Positions 16,596-24,457 of a stretch of 53,861 nt of DNA are shown here, in pieces; positions within the stretch are counted from its first letter, which is position 1, and every line of letters begins with the position of its first letter. The position numbers and the translations under genes were made by a program. The stretch is taken from the NCBI RefSeq assembly GCF_008801475.1, contig NZ_VZPP01000024.1:1-53861 (forward strand). The letters run 5' to 3'. The notes beneath the pieces are model-generated. The model was not told the DNA's origin. It ran no database searches and saw only the letters and a list, made by a program, of their open reading frames with translations. The stretch is from Pseudomonas moorei (GTDB taxonomy: Bacteria; Pseudomonadota; Gammaproteobacteria; Pseudomonadales; Pseudomonadaceae).

Positions 16596-16607
16596 AGGAG
16601 AACCCTT

Positions 16608-16820
16608 ATGAAAGCCCTCTGGCTGATCCTCAAGGTTATTACCTTCCCGGCATGGGGGCCGCTCTGGCTGACCTACAAGCTCGGTAAGTTACTGCTGGTC
16701 CTGGTGCTCGTGTCCGCTGCCTCGGGTTGTGTGACCAACAGCGGCGCCATCGACAAGTCGCCATGCGCTTGTGATTTCACCCCATTCGTCATCCAGCACA
16801 AGGAGTCCCGCAATGCGTAA
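16608..16820 (+). CDS. Small lipoprotein, VirB7- or Eex-like
   Basis: 70 residues from ATG 16608, with AAAGGAG upstream. The hydrophobic N-terminal half ends in a lipobox, VSAASGC, near residues 35-41, followed by a short mature part with two more cysteines (PCAC). It should be a lipid-anchored protein. No separate lipoprotein gene exists between virB6 and virB8, where virB7 usually lies, so this may be the VirB7 equivalent. The position between virB5 and virB6 is also where pKM101-type systems keep entry exclusion (eex). Sequence alone does not decide. Confidence 0.7.
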   Translation: MKALWLILKVITFPAWGPLWLTYKLGKLLLVLVLVSAASGCVTNSGAIDKSPCACDFTPFVIQHKESRNA

Positions 16821-17205
16821 GTTCTTCACCCTGACCAATATCATCTGCGTGGGCGTGGCCGGCTTTGCCGTGGCGTCGATCATCTACGTCAACGTCACCA
16901 ACATCAATTTCAGCTCCGAACCGGATGACGAAGCGGCGCCGGTAGTCGAGGTGCAAACCGGAAATCCTTTGCTGAAAGCAACCAAGGACGATGTAGCAGG
17001 CTGGTTCCCTGGGACCTGCTTTGCCGAGATCTATATGCAAAACCCGTCGTACAACGGCGGTCTGGTGAAAGGCTGCATCGACAAAACCGCGCAGGAGATC
17101 AAGGCCCAAACCGGAGTTGCCTTGAGTGCTGAGGACTTCCGGTCGCCCGAAGTGATCTCCCACTTCAAGACCGTATACGGGGCCGGGAATCCATGGCGCA
17201 GCTGA
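16813..17205 (+). CDS. Hypothetical membrane-anchored protein in the virB operon
   Basis: 130 residues from ATG 16813 after an AAGGAG site, overlapping the lipoprotein gene by eight bases and virB6 by 13. One N-terminal membrane segment (IICVGVAGFAVASIIYV) is followed by a periplasmic domain with two cysteines that could form a disulfide (GTCFAEIY, VKGCIDK). Family not recognised. It may be an exclusion protein or a structural accessory of this secretion system. Confidence 0.7.
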   Translation: MRKFFTLTNIICVGVAGFAVASIIYVNVTNINFSSEPDDEAAPVVEVQTGNPLLKATKDDVAGWFPGTCFAEIYMQNPSYNGGLVKGCIDKTAQEIKAQTGVALSAEDFRSPEVISHFKTVYGAGNPWRS

Positions 17206-18056
17206 CGTTACAAGGCCTGGTTGGAGCGACTGACGAAGTAACCACCGCGTTCGTAAGTCAAGTCTTCCCCAATCTGGCCAGCATGGTTGAACCGCTAGTT
17301 TGGACTTTGGCGGTCGGCTATTGGGTCGCCTTGGGCCTGCAGATGTACAACGGGCATGTGGCGGTGAAAAGCTGGGATATCGTCAAGCGAGCCATGTTGA
17401 CCGCCCTGGTGTTCACCTGTCTGAACTGGTCGAAGGGCGGGACGATCCTGTATCAAGCCTGGGGTGGTTGGACCGAAGGTATCGCGGCAAAGATCATGAG
17501 TGGCGGTGTAAGCACCAACTCCATGCTCGACGCGTTGTACGTAGATATCGGTAAAGTGGCCAGTACGCTGATGAATGTGAGCTGGCGGCAAGTAGCGATG
17601 ATCATGATGGGTACCGGTTTGTTTGTACTGAACTGCATCCTGTTCATCGCAGCGGTCCTTAACATGCTGATCGCCAAGTTTGGCGCCGCGATCATCATGG
17701 CGATCATGCCGGTATTGATTGGTTTCATTTTCTTTGACGCGGTACGACAGTGGGCAATGAACTGGTTTAGCAAGATGCTCAACTTCTCATTGATCTACAT
17801 CCTTTCAATTGCGGTCGTTCGATTCGGGTATTCCGTATTCGGTGACGCAATCAAGGAAGTTGCCGCAACGGCGACAATTACCGATGCAGCCCTGATTACT
17901 GCCCAGCAGTGGGGCCAGCTGGTTATTGTCGAGGGTGTAATGATCATCTGCATGCTGCAGGTGCGCGGTTGGGCTGCGGCCTTGTCATCCGGTGCGACTG
18001 TAGGCGGATCCTCGCTGGTACTGATGGCGCTGCGTTCGATTGGAGTACGTCGATAA
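17193..18056 (+). CDS. virB6: VirB6-like polytopic inner-membrane protein
   Basis: 287 residues with at least five hydrophobic segments, including VEPLVWTLAVGYWVALGL, VFTCLNW, GTGLFVLNCILFIAAVLNM, AAIIMAIMPVLIGFIFF and LINFSLIYIL-like stretches. It belongs to the TrbL/VirB6 group forming part of the inner-membrane channel. The stop codon shares a base with the virB8 start (TAATG), so translation is coupled. Confidence 0.88.
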   Translation: MAQLTLQGLVGATDEVTTAFVSQVFPNLASMVEPLVWTLAVGYWVALGLQMYNGHVAVKSWDIVKRAMLTALVFTCLNWSKGGTILYQAWGGWTEGIAAKIMSGGVSTNSMLDALYVDIGKVASTLMNVSWRQVAMIMMGTGLFVLNCILFIAAVLNMLIAKFGAAIIMAIMPVLIGFIFFDAVRQWAMNWFSKMLNFSLIYILSIAVVRFGYSVFGDAIKEVAATATITDAALITAQQWGQLVIVEGVMIICMLQVRGWAAALSSGATVGGSSLVLMALRSIGVRR

Positions 18057-18721
18057 TGGACAAAGATTTCAACAAGGCCGAGAAAGCACGCCGCAAGCGT
18101 GAAGTCGAAGGCAACAAAACCCGCCAAGAGCGCAACCGGTCGCTGTTCTTCCAGGGTGTTCAGGCAGCTGCAATCCTCGGCCTTGGCTTCGCCGTGGCCA
18201 GCCTGGCCAACTCGAAGACTTACATCCCGGTCGTGACGGTGCTGGGGGCTGACGGGGAGGTTCTGAAACAGCGGGTTATCACCAACGATAACGTAGACCA
18301 GGAGCAGGCGATCATCGAAAAAGTCATGTTCGACATGATCCGCGCCTGCGAGACGTTTGATCCCAAGCGTAAACAGCAGCTGTCTGATACCTGCCACACC
18401 TATCAGATCCAACAAGTTGCTCGGGAATATGAAGAACTTATCAGCCCGGAAAACTTGCAGAACCCCTATGTGACGCTCGGCGAAAATGATTGGATTGAAG
18501 CCCAGCCATATCGGATGAACAAGGTAGGCGATGAATATCAAGTCGCGTTCAAAGCGATAACGCACAAGTGGGGTGACAAGGAACCTACCGAGCGCCGTTA
18601 TCTCTCGACGGTCAAGGTAGCCCATACCTTGGTGCCCCGCGCTCTTGGGGATCGATGGGAAAACCCATTTGGTACTCTCGCGACTGTATATCGCAAAAGC
18701 GAAGAACTGAGCCGCCAGTAA
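18056..18721 (+). CDS. virB8: VirB8 inner-membrane T4SS protein
   Basis: 221 residues from ATG 18056. A short basic cytoplasmic N-terminus is followed by one membrane segment (AAAILGLGFAVASLA) and a periplasmic NTF2-like domain ending YRKSEEL, all typical of VirB8. It is a scaffold linking the inner-membrane complex to the core. The longer frame upstream of 18056 lies within virB6. Confidence 0.9.
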   Translation: MDKDFNKAEKARRKREVEGNKTRQERNRSLFFQGVQAAAILGLGFAVASLANSKTYIPVVTVLGADGEVLKQRVITNDNVDQEQAIIEKVMFDMIRACETFDPKRKQQLSDTCHTYQIQQVAREYEELISPENLQNPYVTLGENDWIEAQPYRMNKVGDEYQVAFKAITHKWGDKEPTERRYLSTVKVAHTLVPRALGDRWENPFGTLATVYRKSEELSRQ

Positions 18722-18746
18722 TTCGCTGACAGACAAGGAAACTATC

Positions 18747-19532
18747 ATGAAAAAACAGTATGTTTTGCCGACCGCTATTGCCTTGAGTTTGTCACTCTGT
18801 GCATTCAGCACGCATGCGGCAAAGTTGCCGAAGGCTCTTTCCAGTGATAATCGGGTCAAGCAAGTGCCCTATGATCCGAACCAAGTTTATGAGTTGGTTG
18901 GGACTTACGGCTATCAGACCTCCATCGAATTCGAAGCCGATGAAATGGTCAAGGTCGTGGCGCTGGGCGACACCATCGCCTGGCAGAGCATGCCCTTCCG
19001 CAACCGTGTGTTCCTCAAGCCGGTTGAAGATAACGCCGACACTAACATGACGGTGATCACCTCCAAGCGTACCTACTATTTCCAGTTGAACAGCACCAAG
19101 GCCAAGTCGGGTCAGTCGTACCTTGTCCGCTTCGTCTACCCGAACGCACGCATCACCTCGTATAACCCCGAAGGTGAAACGCCTGCCGGCAATGCCCCCG
19201 TCACCAGCTCGGGCACGCCGGCATCGCCAAACATCAACTACGGCTATGCGGGTGACAAGGAAGCCATCGGCCTGCAGGCGGTAATGGATGACGGCCAGTT
19301 CACCAAGTTCTTGATGAAGAAAGGCACGGACCTGCCGCAGTTCTACCGCGTGCTGCCCGATGGCACCGAGGCCATGGTCGATGCTCACCGGGAAGGTGAG
19401 TATTGGGTCGTCAAGCGCCTGGCCAGCATGTTCGTCGTGCGCAGCGGCAATGCCCATATCTGCGTCGAGAACCTGGCCAATCCCTACAAGCGCACCGTTA
19501 CCCGTGGTGCCCGTGACGGCGGGGGGGCATAA
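18747..19532 (+). CDS. virB9: VirB9 outer-membrane-complex protein
   Basis: 261 residues with a signal peptide (LSLSLCAFSTHAA). The N-terminal domain carries QVYELVGTYGYQTSIEF and the RTYYFQLN motif, then a linker and a C-terminal beta domain with LPQFYRVLPDGTEAMV. With VirB7 and VirB10 it forms the outer-membrane core complex. An AAGGAA ribosome site precedes the ATG. Confidence 0.93.
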   Translation: MKKQYVLPTAIALSLSLCAFSTHAAKLPKALSSDNRVKQVPYDPNQVYELVGTYGYQTSIEFEADEMVKVVALGDTIAWQSMPFRNRVFLKPVEDNADTNMTVITSKRTYYFQLNSTKAKSGQSYLVRFVYPNARITSYNPEGETPAGNAPVTSSGTPASPNINYGYAGDKEAIGLQAVMDDGQFTKFLMKKGTDLPQFYRVLPDGTEAMVDAHREGEYWVVKRLASMFVVRSGNAHICVENLANPYKRTVTRGARDGGGA

Positions 19533-19534
19533 GC

Positions 19535-20800
19535 ATGGCCACTGATCCGACCCAACCTCAAGAAAAGACCCGCGACGAAGAACTGCGCGAGTGGAACGAA
19601 TCCAACTCCATGCTCAAGGGCAAGGCAGGGAACAACAAGCGCAGTGGGATCGCGATTGCCATTGCCGCCGTGGTTGCGTGCGGCTTCGCCTACATGGTCA
19701 CCCACGGCGATGAGGAAGCAGAAAGCCCGGACACTTTGAAGAATGAAGAACTGGTCGCGGCCAGTCCGCGCAAGGTGATGGATCCGCCCCCACGGCGCGA
19801 GGCAGCCAAAGTGGCACCTGTGAGCAACGAGCCAGGCGCGCCGGCTGACACGCCGCGTTCGGTCGTTGACCGGCAGCAGCAACAAGGTGCCGGCATGAGC
19901 GATGAAGAACGCCGCCGCCAGCAGCTGGAAATGCAAGCCGAGCTGGAACGCCAAAAAATGCTAGCTGCGCGGCAGCGGTCGGCCATTTTTGCCACCGCCA
20001 AGGATGAAGGGTTTGAGCAAGGCGTAGGGCAGGGCGAGGACGGCCAGCAGGCCGGCAGCGGGTCCCTGCTGGGCGGTGGTCGTGCTTCGCAAGGCCACAT
20101 GAACGCCAACGATGCGTTCGCCGCATCGACCTACAGCGACAGCGTACCGTTCACCGAGGCCCGTGTGATGAAGAACCTGCAGTACAAAGTGCTGCAGGGT
20201 GCTGTCATCGAAGCGACGTTGCAGCCACGCGCACAAAGCCAGCTGCCCGGCCAGATCTGCGCGTCGATTGCGCAGGATGTGTATGCCGCCGAAGGCCGTC
20301 GAGTGATGATCCCGTGGGGATCCTTGGTGTGCGGTAGCTATAACGCCAGCTTGATGCCTGGCCAAGAGCGCCTGTTCACCATCTGGAACTTCGTTCGCAT
20401 CCCTCGTAGGGATGGACTGCCACCCATGGAAATTCCGCTTAACAGCGCAGGCACCGACCAGCTGGGGACCGCTGGCCAGGGTGGTGTGGTCGACAATCAC
20501 TGGGCTCAAATTTTCGGGGTCGCGGCGGCGGTATCGATCATCGGTGCCGGTGCTTCCAACTCCGGCGTTTCGTCGGGCGATCAGGAAAACTCATCGTCGC
20601 GCTACCGCAGCGAAGTGCAGGAGGCTGCAGCCGATTCCGCCCAGACCATCCTGGGCCGCTACGCCAATATCCAGCCGACAGTGACCGTACCGCACGGCTC
20701 CCGTGTCGTGATCTACCTGCAGCGCGACCTGGACTTCTCCAAGGTCTTCACCAAGCAGGCCGAACGCGCCGAACGCGGCGGCGTCACCTTCATCAACTGA
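19535..20800 (+). CDS. virB10: VirB10 core-complex protein
   Basis: 421 residues. A cytoplasmic N-terminus is followed by one membrane segment near residues 36-53 (IAIAIAAVVACGFAYMV), a proline- and glutamine-rich periplasmic linker, and the C-terminal TrbI/VirB10 domain (VLQGAVIEATL, IPWGSLVCGSY, VTVPHGSRVVIYLQRDLDF). It spans both membranes and transmits energy to the outer-membrane pore. It starts two bases after virB9. Confidence 0.94.
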   Translation: MATDPTQPQEKTRDEELREWNESNSMLKGKAGNNKRSGIAIAIAAVVACGFAYMVTHGDEEAESPDTLKNEELVAASPRKVMDPPPRREAAKVAPVSNEPGAPADTPRSVVDRQQQQGAGMSDEERRRQQLEMQAELERQKMLAARQRSAIFATAKDEGFEQGVGQGEDGQQAGSGSLLGGGRASQGHMNANDAFAASTYSDSVPFTEARVMKNLQYKVLQGAVIEATLQPRAQSQLPGQICASIAQDVYAAEGRRVMIPWGSLVCGSYNASLMPGQERLFTIWNFVRIPRRDGLPPMEIPLNSAGTDQLGTAGQGGVVDNHWAQIFGVAAAVSIIGAGASNSGVSSGDQENSSSRYRSEVQEAAADSAQTILGRYANIQPTVTVPHGSRVVIYLQRDLDFSKVFTKQAERAERGGVTFIN

Positions 20801-20809
20801 GGACGGGCT

Positions 20810-21841
20810 ATGTCTGAGATTGCATCATTTCGCCAAAAGCTGGGTCCCCTGGTTGGCCTGCTGGATGACCCGGAAGTGACGGAGATCGCTATCAACGGAC
20901 CAGACAACGTATTTGCCGGCTACCGCAGTAGCCGGTTCATGCGCCCGGTTGCGGTTCAAGGTGTAACGCTCCCCCTGATCAAGTCCCTGGCCAGCCTGAT
21001 TGCCGCTCACACCAACCAGGAAGTAAGCGCCTACACGCCAATCCTGTCGGGGCGTATCCCAATCAATCTGGACGACAACGTGCCGGAAAACGAGCGGGGC
21101 GACTACCGCGTCCAGATCGTCCTGGCCCCGGCTGTTGAGCAGCACATCGGCGGTATCGTCTGCATCCGTAAGCCAGGCCGGAAGCAAATTACCCTCGATC
21201 AATATGAGGCTTCCGGTGCCTTCGACTTCATCAACCAGCCGCGTGACCATGGCCAATACAGCGATGATCACCTGGTTGAGCTGTATAGGGCCAAGCGCTG
21301 GAAAGAGTTCTTCAAGGGCATCGTCAAAGCGCGCAAGAACATCATGGTGTCTGCCGGTACCAACGCCGGCAAAACCACTTTCCTCAACGAGCTGCTGCAG
21401 CATGTGGAGGGCAATGGCGAGCGGATCATCACCATCGAGGACACCCGCGAACTGCGCCCAGCCGGCGAAAACGTGGTGAACCTGATCTATTCGCGAGGTG
21501 GCCAGGGCAAGGCCCGTGTCACACCATTTGACCACCTGGAATCGATTCTTCGCCTGACCCCTGACCGGGCAATCATGGGCGAGCTGCGTGGCGGCGAGGC
21601 GTTCCCCTTCCTTGAACTGATGAACACCGGCCACAGCGGCACGATGAGTTCCATCCACGCCGACTCGCCGGATCTCATGTTCGACCGCCTGGCATCCATG
21701 GCATCGCGTGGCGGTGCCGACATGAGCAAAAACCAGCTGATCGAGTTCTCCCGGCATCTGATCGATGTCGTTATCCAGTGGGAATACGGCTTCGATGGCC
21801 GACGCATCATCACGGAGGTTCAATATGCGAAAGCTGCCTAA
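20810..21841 (+). CDS. virB11: VirB11 traffic ATPase
   Basis: 343 residues. Walker A SAGTNAGKTTF lies near residue 185, the Asp box ITIEDTRELRP follows, then the Walker B-like region IMGELRGGEAF and the His box GHSGTMSSIHAD. It is a hexameric secretion ATPase switching between pilus assembly and DNA transfer. GAGG precedes the start. The last 17 bases overlap the virB1 gene. Confidence 0.95.
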   Translation: MSEIASFRQKLGPLVGLLDDPEVTEIAINGPDNVFAGYRSSRFMRPVAVQGVTLPLIKSLASLIAAHTNQEVSAYTPILSGRIPINLDDNVPENERGDYRVQIVLAPAVEQHIGGIVCIRKPGRKQITLDQYEASGAFDFINQPRDHGQYSDDHLVELYRAKRWKEFFKGIVKARKNIMVSAGTNAGKTTFLNELLQHVEGNGERIITIEDTRELRPAGENVVNLIYSRGGQGKARVTPFDHLESILRLTPDRAIMGELRGGEAFPFLELMNTGHSGTMSSIHADSPDLMFDRLASMASRGGADMSKNQLIEFSRHLIDVVIQWEYGFDGRRIITEVQYAKAA

Positions 21842-22742
21842 GTTCACTCTGGCGCTGCTGGCCAGCGTCTGCGCGTCTGGCATTGTCCATGCCGAGGATG
21901 CCCAACCGACTCGGTTTTCCGAACTTGCCGCCAAGTGCGCGCCGACCGTTCACCCGTCCACGCTCAAGGCGTTGATCGGTAACGAGTCGACCTTCAACCC
22001 TTACGCAATCGGCGTGGTCGGCACCCACCTGCAGCGGCAACCGCAGTCCTTGAGCGAAGCCATCGCCACTGCCGAGCAGTTGGAGCGTGACGGCAAGCGC
22101 TACGCAATGGGGCTTGGCCAGCTGTTGGTCACCAACATGCGAGCCCGTGGCCTGAGTTATGAGGACGTTTTCGAGCCATGCCGCAACCTCCAGGCCATCA
22201 GCAATCTGCTGGTCGAGTATTACAAGCAGGCGCTTACCACCAGCAGCGACAAGCAAGAGGCATTGTTGAAGGCCTTTTCTATGTACTACAGCGGCAACGA
22301 GCTGCGCGGATTCCGCCCGGATCGGCCGGGTGAAATGTCGTACGTCGAGAAAGTGGTTCACAACGCCCTGAACCCCACTGCCGAGGATCCGATTGTGCCG
22401 GCTGTAGAGGGTGCGGAAGGCGCTGAGCCGATTGCGGTGGTTGCAGCCAGCGTCTCTGCCCGAAAAGCGCCCCAGCGCGCTCGTAGGGCCTCCGAGCAGC
22501 AGGAAGGCCCATGGCTGACCTTCACTGACGACAATGGCCAGGCCGTTGCTGCCGTCAAGACTGAGACGGCCAGCAAGCCGCAGATTCAAGTCCACCTCAA
22601 TACCGATGCCGAGGCCGATGTTCCGAAACGGGAATTCAAGCGCTTCGATCAGCCAGCGCCGCAACACTTTGAACAAGCCGAGGCGCAGCCTGTTGCGGAC
22701 CAGCAGCAGGCGACCCCGTCATTTGTCCAGATCATCAACTGA
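21825..22742 (+). CDS. virB1: VirB1-like lytic transglycosylase
   Basis: 305 residues from ATG 21825, preceded by CGGAGG inside virB11. A signal peptide (LALLASVCASGIVHA) precedes a lysozyme-like domain with IGNESTFNPYAIGVVG (catalytic Glu near residue 51) and YAMGLGQLLVTNMRARGL, then a long low-complexity Ala/Gln/Glu-rich tail. It locally opens peptidoglycan for T4SS assembly. Its place at the end of the VirB set rather than the start is a permuted order. Confidence 0.9.
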   Translation: MRKLPKFTLALLASVCASGIVHAEDAQPTRFSELAAKCAPTVHPSTLKALIGNESTFNPYAIGVVGTHLQRQPQSLSEAIATAEQLERDGKRYAMGLGQLLVTNMRARGLSYEDVFEPCRNLQAISNLLVEYYKQALTTSSDKQEALLKAFSMYYSGNELRGFRPDRPGEMSYVEKVVHNALNPTAEDPIVPAVEGAEGAEPIAVVAASVSARKAPQRARRASEQQEGPWLTFTDDNGQAVAAVKTETASKPQIQVHLNTDAEADVPKREFKRFDQPAPQHFEQAEAQPVADQQQATPSFVQIIN

Positions 22743-22743
22743 T

Positions 22744-22759
22744 TTCTCGCACGCGAGAA
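22744..22759. promoter_or_regulatory. Plasmid-wide palindrome, site 5
   Basis: TTCTCGCACGCGAGAA, extended by one base pair on each side, lies between virB1 and the TrbM-like gene and touches the ribosome site of the latter. The same arrangement is seen at site 4. Confidence 0.75.
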
Positions 22760-22770
22760 AAGGAGTTCTT

Positions 22771-23106
22771 ATGCGCAAAGCCTTCTTGACTGTATTCGCC
22801 GCACTGACCTTCGCCGGCGTGTCACATGCGTCCGACCTGCCGCAGCCGCCGACTGACTACAGCTACGGCTCCAAAAGCGATTCCGATGCCTGTGGTGCCA
22901 CTCTGTGCCTGCTGGGCATGACCCGTGATGGAGACTGCAACAAGTACGTCACTAAGTATTTCAGCATCATCCGTACCAAGCACGGCAAGTTCAGCCCCTC
23001 GCGGACTGCTGAGGCCCGTGGCGATTTTGTGGCGCAGTGCGTTGAAGACCAGAGCAGCGCTAAGTCGGCGAATGACAAGTGGGGGAGCGTGCAACGTGGC
23101 TTCTAA
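22771..23106 (+). CDS. TrbM/KikA-family conjugal transfer protein
   Basis: 111 residues from ATG 22771 after AAAGGAG. A signal peptide (FLTVFAALTFAGVSHA) precedes a small domain with conserved cysteines (DACGATLCLLG, GDCNKYV, QCVEDQ) and the KFSPSRTAEARGDF stretch typical of the TrbM/KikA family. Periplasmic; in IncN plasmids the KikA homologue is encoded beside the tra operon. It overlaps the next gene by 11 bases. Confidence 0.8.
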   Translation: MRKAFLTVFAALTFAGVSHASDLPQPPTDYSYGSKSDSDACGATLCLLGMTRDGDCNKYVTKYFSIIRTKHGKFSPSRTAEARGDFVAQCVEDQSSAKSANDKWGSVQRGF

Positions 23107-23698
23107 GTTCTCAGCCGTAGCATTGGCCATGGCAATTGCCATGGCTTCCCCTCTGTCGTTGGCGAACCAGGCTCCGGCTCGACAGCCGGAAACCTCCGCC
23201 GCTCCGGTCGAAATCGAGGGCGCGCGCCGTATCGAAGTCGGCTTTTCCCCGGAGGGGTCAGCTCAAGATCTGGTGCTGCGCACCATTGGCGCGGCGAAAA
23301 GCTCGATCCGTCTTTCGGCTTACATGCTGACCAGCCCCGAAGTGACAAAAGCCCTGATCGCCGCCAAGCAACGCGGTGTCGATGTAGCCGTGGTGGCGGA
23401 TCACCAAGGCAACCTGCAAGGCGGCGCTGCCCGTGCGGGCAATCACGCGCTGACCCTGCTTGCCCGCGCTGCAATCCCAACTCGTACCGTCAAGACTTAC
23501 GCCATCCACCACGACAAGTTCATGGTAATCGATGGCAAGGCCGTCGAAACCGGTAGCTACAACTACACCGCTGCAGCTGCCAGGAACAATAGTGAGAACG
23601 CTCTGGTTGTCTGGAACGATGCGGAACTCGCTGAACAGTACCTAGCCCACTGGCAGAGCCGGTGGGAGAAGGGCCAAGCATTCAAACCAAGTTACTGA
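23096..23698 (+). CDS. nuc: Phospholipase D-family endonuclease (Nuc-like), secreted
   Basis: 200 residues from GTG 23096, chosen because GGGGGAG precedes it and it restores a signal peptide (VALAMAIAMASPLSLA). One HKD motif is present: HHDKFMVIDGKAVETGSYN, with the His, Lys, Asp and following GS in register. The single-motif size matches the Nuc endonuclease encoded next to the tra genes of pKM101, which acts as a dimer on nucleic acid in the periplasm. It overlaps the TrbM-like gene. Confidence 0.85.
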   Translation: MASKFSAVALAMAIAMASPLSLANQAPARQPETSAAPVEIEGARRIEVGFSPEGSAQDLVLRTIGAAKSSIRLSAYMLTSPEVTKALIAAKQRGVDVAVVADHQGNLQGGAARAGNHALTLLARAAIPTRTVKTYAIHHDKFMVIDGKAVETGSYNYTAAAARNNSENALVVWNDAELAEQYLAHWQSRWEKGQAFKPSY

Positions 23699-23705
23699 GA
23701 GGCAC

Positions 23706-24344
23706 ATGCACATGGACAAGCAAACTGATCAGACCACCACTTACCAGCTGTTCCAAAAGGGTAGGGAGCCGGAGACGTTCACCGACGCAAAGCAGGCGGG
23801 CGCAGCCTGGTTCAAGGCGGAGCTTTCCGATAAATCAGTGATGACCGTGCAGCAGGGCGGGCAAGCCGCTCGTGTGTTCGCGCAGGTGGGCAAGGAGGGC
23901 ACGCAGTATTACAAGGATCTGCCGTTCGACAACATGCCAGGCGCGGCAGACTTCAAAGCCTCGTTTAAAGAGGCGCTGGAGCTGCGCAAGGCTGAGCAAT
24001 CTGGCGTTGCTTCGGGTAAGCCTGCAGAAGCTCTAGCCGTAGCAAAACCGATGGATATGCCGGGGCTGAAAAATGCCGAACGCGGCCAAACCTATGAAGG
24101 CAAGATCGTGGCCATGCGGGATAACCTGGTGATTCAGGCAGTCATAGACGGCCAGAAAACTTTGCATGTTGCACACGAACGCTCTGCTTTAAGCAGCGCC
24201 AAGGCCGGCCTGTTGCATCAGGGCAAGGATCTTTCTATTCGATACCCGTTTGCAGGGGTAGGCATCGTGCAGGAACGCCAGCTGCAGCACGAACGGAAGA
24301 CACCCTCTCATCAACCCAAAGGGTTCGGGGGCAAGGGTTTCTAA
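23706..24344 (+). CDS. KfrB-domain protein
   Basis: 212 residues from ATG 23706; an ATG two codons later is equally possible. The C-terminal half carries the segment GKIVAMRDNLVIQAVIDGQKTL followed by HERSAL and LSIRYPFAGVGIVQER, as in the KfrB-type domain found in plasmid maintenance and transfer proteins. The N-terminus has a small alpha/beta module (TYQLFQKGREPETFTDAKQAGAAWFKAEL). It is the last gene of the virB operon, before a terminator. Confidence 0.65.
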   Translation: MHMDKQTDQTTTYQLFQKGREPETFTDAKQAGAAWFKAELSDKSVMTVQQGGQAARVFAQVGKEGTQYYKDLPFDNMPGAADFKASFKEALELRKAEQSGVASGKPAEALAVAKPMDMPGLKNAERGQTYEGKIVAMRDNLVIQAVIDGQKTLHVAHERSALSSAKAGLLHQGKDLSIRYPFAGVGIVQERQLQHERKTPSHQPKGFGGKGF

Positions 24345-24370
24345 CCTAGAGCCGTGAGAGTGAAAAAATC

Positions 24371-24397
24371 AAAGGAGCCTGTAGGCTCCTTTTTTTA
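24371..24397 (+). terminator. Terminator of the virB operon
   Basis: AAAGGAGCC (24371-24379) pairs with GGCTCCTTT (24384-24392) around TGTA, followed by T. It is 26 bases after the KfrB-domain gene and ends the rightward transfer operon. Confidence 0.88.
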
Positions 24398-24430
24398 TCC
24401 CGAGGTTCACGATCAGATACGCCTAAGAAA

Positions 24431-24451
24431 AACCCCGCTGAGCGCGGGGTT
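24431..24451 (-). terminator. Terminator of the relaxase operon
   Basis: AACCCCGC (24431-24438) pairs with GCGGGGTT (24444-24451); on the minus strand the stem is followed by a T-run. It begins seven bases beyond the relaxase stop, so it serves the leftward operon and faces the virB terminator. Confidence 0.85.
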
Positions 24452-24457
24452 GATTGA

